The translations under genes were made by a program, and so were the position numbers. From the NCBI GenBank assembly GCA_903915565.1, contig CAIWTG010000221.1, positions 1-45,300 of the forward strand: a stretch of 45,300 nucleotides of DNA, given 5' to 3'. This DNA comes from an uncultured Chloroflexota bacterium. GTDB lineage: Bacteria > Chloroflexota > Dehalococcoidia > Dehalococcoidales > RBG-16-60-22. Below, one piece after another: positions 40,862 to 45,300 of this stretch (its first letter is position 1; every line of letters starts with the position of its first letter). The notes under the pieces are model-generated. The model searched no databases. It saw only the letters and a program-made list of their open reading frames with translations, and had not been told where the DNA came from.

Positions 40862-40877
40862 TGTTCTATCTAGAACT
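40862..40877. promoter_or_regulatory. MarR-type operator, site 1
   Basis: The 16-mer TGTTCTATCTAGAACT contains the perfect palindrome GTTCTA-TC-TAGAAC (40863-40876). It overlaps the predicted start of the marR transcript, so binding would block initiation. Thirteen of 16 bases match site 2. Confidence 0.7.
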
Positions 40878-40879
40878 AT

Positions 40880-40906
40880 ATTATAACGCTTCAGAATCGT
40901 TGTCAA
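40880..40906 (-). promoter_or_regulatory. Promoter of marR-porGDAB
   Basis: On the minus strand the consensus boxes TTGACA (40901-40906) and TATAAT (40880-40885) are both perfect but separated by only 15 bp. Operator site 1 lies just downstream of the -10 box. The short spacer may make the promoter weak or factor-dependent. Confidence 0.6.
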
Positions 40907-40969
40907 TAAGTGCTTACACTCAAAAACCCTCAAAAGTACGATGATTACATATATGTTAAGGTATATATT

Positions 40970-40985
40970 TGTTCCATATAGAACA
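40970..40985. promoter_or_regulatory. MarR-type operator, site 2
   Basis: The 16-mer TGTTCCATATAGAACA is near-palindromic; with flanks it becomes TTGTTC-CATATA-GAACAA (40969-40986). It lies about 80 bp before the CoA-transferase start and shares 13 of 16 bases with site 1. Confidence 0.7.
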
Positions 40986-41067
40986 ATTTTAGCTTCAAGA
41001 TTTCGTATATTGCTATTCTCGTCCGGTTTTGAGTATATTAAAGTCAGTAGCAAAACAGGAGTGCGGG

Positions 41068-42279
41068 ATGACCCCACAGGCGCTTTCTAACGTTAAGGTT
41101 ATCGAGTTCAGTGACTTTATCAGCGGGCCCTATTGCGGGAAGCTGCTCTCCAACATGGGGGCGCAGGTCATTAAGGTAGAAAAGCCCGGCCTCGGTGATA
41201 AAGCCCGCAGCTATGGTCCCTTCCCCCAGCACATCCCCCACCCTGAAAAAAGCGGACTCTTCCTGTTTTTAAATACTAATAAGTCCGGCATAACCCTCGA
41301 TGTTGCGTCCGCTGACGGCTTGAAAATTTTCCAAGAGTTGATTAAGTGGGCGGACATTTTGATTGAAGACCATTCCGTCAAAGAAATTGAGCGGCTCGGC
41401 TTAACCTACGCCGCATTGAAAAAGATAAACCCATCCCTGATAATGACCTCCATCACGCCCTTCGGGCAGACTGGGCCTTTTAAAGACTATAAAGGCAACG
41501 ACCTTATCGCCGCCCACGCCGGCACCGAGGGTTTCGGCAACCCCGATGAAGGCGTTAAAGACCCCGCCTCGATGCCGCCCCTCAAAGTGCCCAACCATGC
41601 CGCGGACTTCATGTGCGGCCTGACGGCAGCCGCCTGCACTTTAGGGGCTTTACTGGGACGAAAAAACGGGGGCCAGGGCCAGCATATCGACCTTTCCAAA
41701 CAGGAAGCCGTCGCCTCCATTACCCGCCAGCAGCTCGCCTACTATAGCGTCATGGAGGAGACCCCCTCCCGCGAATGGGGCAGAAAAAAATTCGGCGGGT
41801 TTCTCTATCCCTGCCGGGACGGCTACGTCGTTATCTGGATTGGCCCCCACTACCACCTCGTAGTTAAAATGATGGGCGACCCCGACTGGTCTAAAGAGGA
41901 AATGTTCGCCAACCCCTTAATGCGCAATAACTATATCGTTGAGCTCAACCAGCTCATCACCGCCTGGACGTTAGAGCATACGGCGGTGGAGATTAATAAC
42001 CTCGCTCTGGAATATGGCGTCCCCTGCTCTTTAGTCCGTTCCGTCAAAGACCTGATCGCTGATGAGCAGCTGGCTTACCGTAATTTCTGGCAGGAAATTG
42101 ACCACCCTGTTGCTGGTAAACTTAAATACCCCGGCGCGCCATTCAAACTCTCCACCACCCCGGGCATTATCAATCGCCCCGCGCCGCTTTTAGGTGAGCA
42201 TAACGACATAGTCTATGGCGAAATACTAAAATACAGCCAAGAACAGTTAACTAAGATGAAACAGGCTGGTATTATTTGA
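41068..42279 (+). CDS. CaiB/BaiF-type (family III) CoA-transferase 1
   Basis: The 403-residue protein has the family III pattern. The N terminus is LSNVKVIEFSDFISGPYCGKLLSNMGAQVIKVEKPG. The predicted catalytic Asp180 lies in HAADFMCG, before the GGQGQHIDLS segment. The segment LLGEHN closes the protein. Such enzymes move CoA between carboxylic acids via acyl-Asp intermediates. The ATG at 41068 with AGGAG (41057-41061) is chosen; a longer frame begins at 41029 without a ribosome-binding site. It is divergent from marR and is followed one base later by a second copy. Confidence 0.94.
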   Translation: MTPQALSNVKVIEFSDFISGPYCGKLLSNMGAQVIKVEKPGLGDKARSYGPFPQHIPHPEKSGLFLFLNTNKSGITLDVASADGLKIFQELIKWADILIEDHSVKEIERLGLTYAALKKINPSLIMTSITPFGQTGPFKDYKGNDLIAAHAGTEGFGNPDEGVKDPASMPPLKVPNHAADFMCGLTAAACTLGALLGRKNGGQGQHIDLSKQEAVASITRQQLAYYSVMEETPSREWGRKKFGGFLYPCRDGYVVIWIGPHYHLVVKMMGDPDWSKEEMFANPLMRNNYIVELNQLITAWTLEHTAVEINNLALEYGVPCSLVRSVKDLIADEQLAYRNFWQEIDHPVAGKLKYPGAPFKLSTTPGIINRPAPLLGEHNDIVYGEILKYSQEQLTKMKQAGII

Positions 42280-42280
42280 T

Positions 42281-43519
42281 ATGAATAAAAAATTAAGCCT
42301 GCCGTTGGAGGGAATAAGGGTCCTCGACTTCTGCCAGATGTGGGCGGGACCCCATGCCACCGAATGGCTCTCCGTCATGGGCGCGGAGGTCATTAAGGTT
42401 GAAACCTCCAGCCGCATTGACTACATGCGTACCGTTGGTGCGCCGCCCGGCATGGCCGGGAAGGGTCCCAACGTCGGCAGCGCTTTCGCGTCGCTTAACT
42501 GGGGCAAGAAAAGCATCACCCTCAATATGACCACGCCCAAAGGACAGGAGCTGGCGAAAAAGCTGATTAAGCTCTGCGACGTGGTGGCGGAAAATTTCGG
42601 GGGCGGTGTATTGGAGCGCTGGGGCTTAAGCTACGAAGAAATGAAAAAAATCAAACCGGATATTATCTATTACGCCGGTTCGGGTTACGGCCGGAGCGGA
42701 CCGCATAAAGAACGCCCGGCTTATGCTGAAATCGTTGACGCCTTTTCGGGAGCCACCTTCTCCAACGGCTACCCCGGCGGCGAGCCGAACGTCATCGGCG
42801 TCTCGCCCTGGACGGACGGCGCACAGGCCATCCACGGCGCGGTGGCGATGATGACCGCGCTCTACTATAAACAAAATACCGGCGATGGGCAGTATATTGA
42901 CGCCGCCATGATTGAGGGGCACGCCAACTTCCTGGGGGAAATGGTGATGGGCTACATCATTAACGGCGCCGTCGGTCAACCCGTCGGCAACCGCGATGCA
43001 TTTATGGCGCCCCACGGCTGTTACCCCTGCAAAAAAACCGGCGACGAGGATGAATGGATTGCCCTGGCGGTAGCCGACCAAAAGGAATGGGAAGCCCTCT
43101 GTAAGTCAATGGGCAACCCCGACTGGACGAAAAACGACGCCTTTCGTGATGAGCCGGGCCGCTGGGAAAACCAGGAAGAGCTGGATAAATATTTATCTGA
43201 ATGGACGCGACAGTACGGCGCTTATGAGTTAACCGAACGTCTGCAAAAAGCCGGCATCGCCGCGACGCCTTCCTTCAGCACCAGACAGCTTACCCATGAT
43301 ACACACATCAGTGCGCGGGGCTTCTTTAAAAAACCCCTTCACCCGGTGTTGGGCGATAAAGTCCTAGCCGGCTTGCCCATTAAGTTCAGCGACTATGCCG
43401 AGGGCAATTATCAGACCCCGCCCCTCCTCGGTGAGCATAATGACTATGTTTTCGGCCAACTCCTCGGTCTATCCCAAGATGAAATCCGCCGCCTCACCGA
43501 GGAAAAGGTTTTAAGTTAA
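42281..43519 (+). CDS. CaiB/BaiF-type (family III) CoA-transferase 2
   Basis: The 412-residue protein has the same fold: GIRVLDFCQMWAGPHATEWLSVMGAEVIKVE at the N terminus, the putative catalytic Asp179 in WTDGAQAIHG, GDGQYIDAAMIEGH, and the closing PPLLGEHNDYVFG. It is clearly diverged from its neighbour, so the two may form a hetero-oligomer or act on different acids. It starts one base after the stop of the first copy (TGATATG), so the two are translationally coupled. The substrate is unknown; the neighbourhood suggests acids that yield a 2-oxoacid or acyl-CoA. Confidence 0.93.
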   Translation: MNKKLSLPLEGIRVLDFCQMWAGPHATEWLSVMGAEVIKVETSSRIDYMRTVGAPPGMAGKGPNVGSAFASLNWGKKSITLNMTTPKGQELAKKLIKLCDVVAENFGGGVLERWGLSYEEMKKIKPDIIYYAGSGYGRSGPHKERPAYAEIVDAFSGATFSNGYPGGEPNVIGVSPWTDGAQAIHGAVAMMTALYYKQNTGDGQYIDAAMIEGHANFLGEMVMGYIINGAVGQPVGNRDAFMAPHGCYPCKKTGDEDEWIALAVADQKEWEALCKSMGNPDWTKNDAFRDEPGRWENQEELDKYLSEWTRQYGAYELTERLQKAGIAATPSFSTRQLTHDTHISARGFFKKPLHPVLGDKVLAGLPIKFSDYAEGNYQTPPLLGEHNDYVFGQLLGLSQDEIRRLTEEKVLS

Positions 43520-43523
43520 CCTA

Positions 43524-43552
43524 TTGACTTAAATTTTTTTTTACGATAAGAT
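43524..43552 (+). promoter_or_regulatory. Promoter of the small membrane protein gene
   Basis: TTGACT (43524-43529) and TAAGAT (43547-43552) are separated by 17 bp, with GGAGGTGCGTAC just before the ATG at 43591. This fits the -35 form seen at several other promoters in the window. Confidence 0.6.
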
Positions 43553-43590
43553 AGGTTTCTGGTGCCTGTTTTAGGCCAGGAGGTGCGTAC

Positions 43591-43794
43591 ATGGTAATTG
43601 GGGCAATAATAATCGCCGTTGGCATTATCGCTTTGCTGGTAACGACGGGTACAGTATCCGGTTCGATTTGGCAATATACCTGGCCGACCGTTTTAATCAT
43701 ACTCGGTTTATCTTTTATCCTTGGCAGATTCCGCCGCTGGTGGTGGTTCAGCGGACCGCCCTGGGACCATAAGGATAAAGATAAACATGAGTAA
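43591..43794 (+). CDS. Small LiaI/LiaF-like two-TM membrane protein
   Basis: The 67-residue protein has two hydrophobic helices (about 2-20 and 29-44) and a C-terminal tail with an aromatic cluster (RRWWWFSGPPW) and a charged end (DHKDKDKHE). The WQYTWPTVLIILGLSFIL segment is the typical LiaI/DUF5668 core. Such proteins are linked to envelope-stress sensing in Gram-positive bacteria, but here only the fold is evident. A GGAGG site precedes the ATG. Confidence 0.82.
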   Translation: MVIGAIIIAVGIIALLVTTGTVSGSIWQYTWPTVLIILGLSFILGRFRRWWWFSGPPWDHKDKDKHE

Positions 43795-44001
43795 TACCGA
43801 CGTATTTTATACTTACACTCTCATGTAATTTGGTGCCGGTAAAAGTCGCAAGTTCTGCAACGAGGCCAAGCTATTAGCTATCCCGGCGTCAGTTTGCGTT
43901 CTCACATGTCTGCGCTCCCACTGCTAGCTTAAAGGCGATTTACTCCGCCGTTATTAACGTATTATTCTGCCGTTTTTTCGGCATTACTTTATTGGAGTTT
44001 T
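43795..44001 (+). other. Leader region of the MATE gene, possible structured RNA
   Basis: This 207-bp gap holds no gene I can support. It contains nested short inverted repeats, CATGT (43822-43826) with ACATG (43904-43908) and GCCGG (43835-43839) with CCGGC (43883-43887). It also contains AAGCTA (43868-43873) with TAGCTT (43925-43930), and a small GCCG/CGGC hairpin near 43971-43984. A weak TTGGAG site precedes the ATG. No known riboswitch class was recognised. Confidence 0.35.
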
Positions 44002-45300
44002 ATGCAGGAATACACTAAAAAATTAGGTGAAGCTCCGCTCGGCAAGCTGCTTATCGCTTTAAGTCTGCCCGGTATTGCCTCCACTATTACGACGAGCCTT
44101 TATAATATCGTGGATACCCTCTGGGTAGCCAGGATAGGCCATGAGGCCATCGCCGCATTGACGATTAGCTTCCCTTACCAGATTCTCTTTTATGCCGTCG
44201 GCGGCGGTACGGGCATCGGCATCAGCGCGCTGGTTTCGCGGCATTTTGGCGAGAAAAATGTTAATGCGACAAACCAGGTAGCCGGTCAAATTTTCTTTCT
44301 CGCCGCCTTCTGGGGTTTGCTTTTCATGTTGATATCCGTCTTCTTTGCCGACAGACTGCTGCCTCTAATGGGCGCCACGCCCGATATCATAGAGTACAGC
44401 CGGGTTTTCTTCGTCATTATTTCTTACGGGGCGCCGCTGATTATTCTGGCAATCATCATGAGCAGCCTTATCCGCGGCTCCGGTGATGCTGTCAAGCCGA
44501 TGATTATCATGGTGACTGGTACAGTTGTCAACATCATCCTTGACCCCTTCCTTATATTTGGCATTGGACCCTTCCCGGAAATGGGCGTCGCCGGGGCTGC
44601 CTGGTCAACTTTTACCGCTCAAGGCTGTGCTGCAGCATTGGGTTTATATTTCTTCTTCGCCCGTAAAACCGCTTTCCATGTTAAACCGGCTCACCTCCGC
44701 CCGAACTGGACGATTATCAAAGACATCTACCACGTCGGCGCGCCGACGGCGGTGTTCCAGGTTGCCGAAAGCATGGTTTTCTTATTGCTTAATACCATGA
44801 TCTCCATGTTCGGCTCGGTGGCACTGGCTGCCCTTGGTATCGTGATGCGCATTTCCGACTTTGCCTATATGCCGATTATGGGCGTATCTTACGGACTGCT
44901 GCCTATTGTTGGTTATTGCTTCGGGGCGGGCAACTATAAACGACTGTGGGATGCGTTAAAGAAGGCGACTTGGGGCATAACTATATTATTACTCGTGGTT
45001 ACGGTTTTGATCGAGATATTCGCCCCGTGGCTTATCGGAATCTTTACCCAGGAACCCTCACTGCTCGGCACCGCCGTTACCGCGATGCGGATATCCATGA
45101 TTTCCATGGTTTTGATTGGTTTTAATATCCTGGTTACAACTACGCTGCAGGGGCTTTCTAAGGGCGTTACGGCGCTGGTGCTGTCGCTCATCAAACAGTT
45201 TGTGGTGTTTGTCCCCATACTTTACCTCTGCCGTTATCTGTGGGACCTAACCGGGGTATGGATTTCCTGGCCTATTGCGGACGCCATCAGTACGGCGGTA
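44002..45300 (+). CDS. MATE-family efflux transporter (partial, runs off the window)
   Basis: An open frame from ATG 44002 to the window edge encodes 433 residues without a stop. It has the two-bundle MATE pattern with about eleven hydrophobic segments so far. Typical segments are PGIASTITTSLYNIVDTLWVARIG at the start and IRGSGDAVKPMIIM in the middle. A second-half repeat of the first motif begins at GAPTAVFQVAESMVF. MATE proteins export cationic drugs or metabolites using Na+ or H+. The C-terminal end lies outside the window, so intactness cannot be judged. Confidence 0.92.
   Translation, partial: MQEYTKKLGEAPLGKLLIALSLPGIASTITTSLYNIVDTLWVARIGHEAIAALTISFPYQILFYAVGGGTGIGISALVSRHFGEKNVNATNQVAGQIFFLAAFWGLLFMLISVFFADRLLPLMGATPDIIEYSRVFFVIISYGAPLIILAIIMSSLIRGSGDAVKPMIIMVTGTVVNIILDPFLIFGIGPFPEMGVAGAAWSTFTAQGCAAALGLYFFFARKTAFHVKPAHLRPNWTIIKDIYHVGAPTAVFQVAESMVFLLLNTMISMFGSVALAALGIVMRISDFAYMPIMGVSYGLLPIVGYCFGAGNYKRLWDALKKATWGITILLLVVTVLIEIFAPWLIGIFTQEPSLLGTAVTAMRISMISMVLIGFNILVTTTLQGLSKGVTALVLSLIKQFVVFVPILYLCRYLWDLTGVWISWPIADAISTAV

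Noticed and set aside
43795..44001. Cobalamin riboswitch before the MATE gene
   Set aside because: A few bases resemble the core (GCCGG, CTGCAAC), but there is no B12 box and the required order of conserved segments is missing.

Overview
The window is a dense bacterial chromosome segment with 47 protein-coding genes and two tRNAs. My best guess is an uncultured anaerobic member of the Chloroflexota, probably Dehalococcoidia-like. The guess rests on the mix of genes rather than on a marker: a corrinoid/tetrahydrofolate methyl-transfer island, a four-subunit ferredoxin-linked 2-oxoacid oxidoreductase, type III CoA-transferases, Old-Yellow-Enzyme-type flavoproteins, Cys-rich zinc-ribbon proteins and a heliorhodopsin (a family reported mainly from monoderm lineages). 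No rRNA, CRISPR array, transposase or phage gene was found. No gene-free stretch exceeds 300 bp.

Layout. 0.17-2.3 kb: polyamine genes (AdoMet decarboxylase and an aminopropyltransferase with ACL5-like motifs), then a tyrosine phosphatase. 2.3-5.1 kb: a zinc-ribbon gene with a hairpin over its start site, diverging from a heliorhodopsin-DegV pair. 5.2-11 kb: an isochorismatase-fold hydrolase/GalT-like pair, a secreted esterase lipoprotein, a YkgJ-type Cys-cluster protein, and a GH3 glycosidase with an alpha/beta hydrolase on the other strand. 11.3-15.3 kb: an SRPBCC protein, a two-domain OYE/FadH-type flavoenzyme and three tandem cupin-like paralogs. 15.3-20.4 kb: membrane proteins (one glycosyltransferase-like with a Gly/Pro/Asn repeat tail and a probable start-proximal frameshift), an SDR, a PAP2 phosphatase and a 56-residue KOW-like protein.

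20.4-29.4 kb is the centrepiece. One minus-strand operon encodes a corrinoid protein, five tandem paralogs of a long uroporphyrinogen-decarboxylase-fold methyltransferase, and a methyltetrahydrofolate:corrinoid methyltransferase. It runs from a clear promoter near 29.4 kb to a 13-bp-stem hairpin at 20.56 kb, next to the initiator tRNA gene. I infer a demethylation system in which several substrate-specific methyltransferases share one corrinoid protein and feed methyl groups to tetrahydrofolate.

29.6-36.3 kb: tRNA-Gly, an RNHCP protein, a methyltransferase, a CoA-binding protein, a two-TM potassium channel, a beta-CASP RNase, a LOG-family protein and recN. 37.3-43.5 kb: a porGDAB-type operon led by a MarR regulator, divergent from two CoA-transferase genes. 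Two near-identical 16-bp palindromes lie in the shared control region, suggesting one MarR-controlled regulon. The window ends inside a MATE transporter gene with an unexplained leader of about 200 nt.

Several promoters were readable by eye. A recurring form is TTGACT-N16/17-TATACT or a close variant. Functional statements come from motifs recognised by eye; no database search was run.
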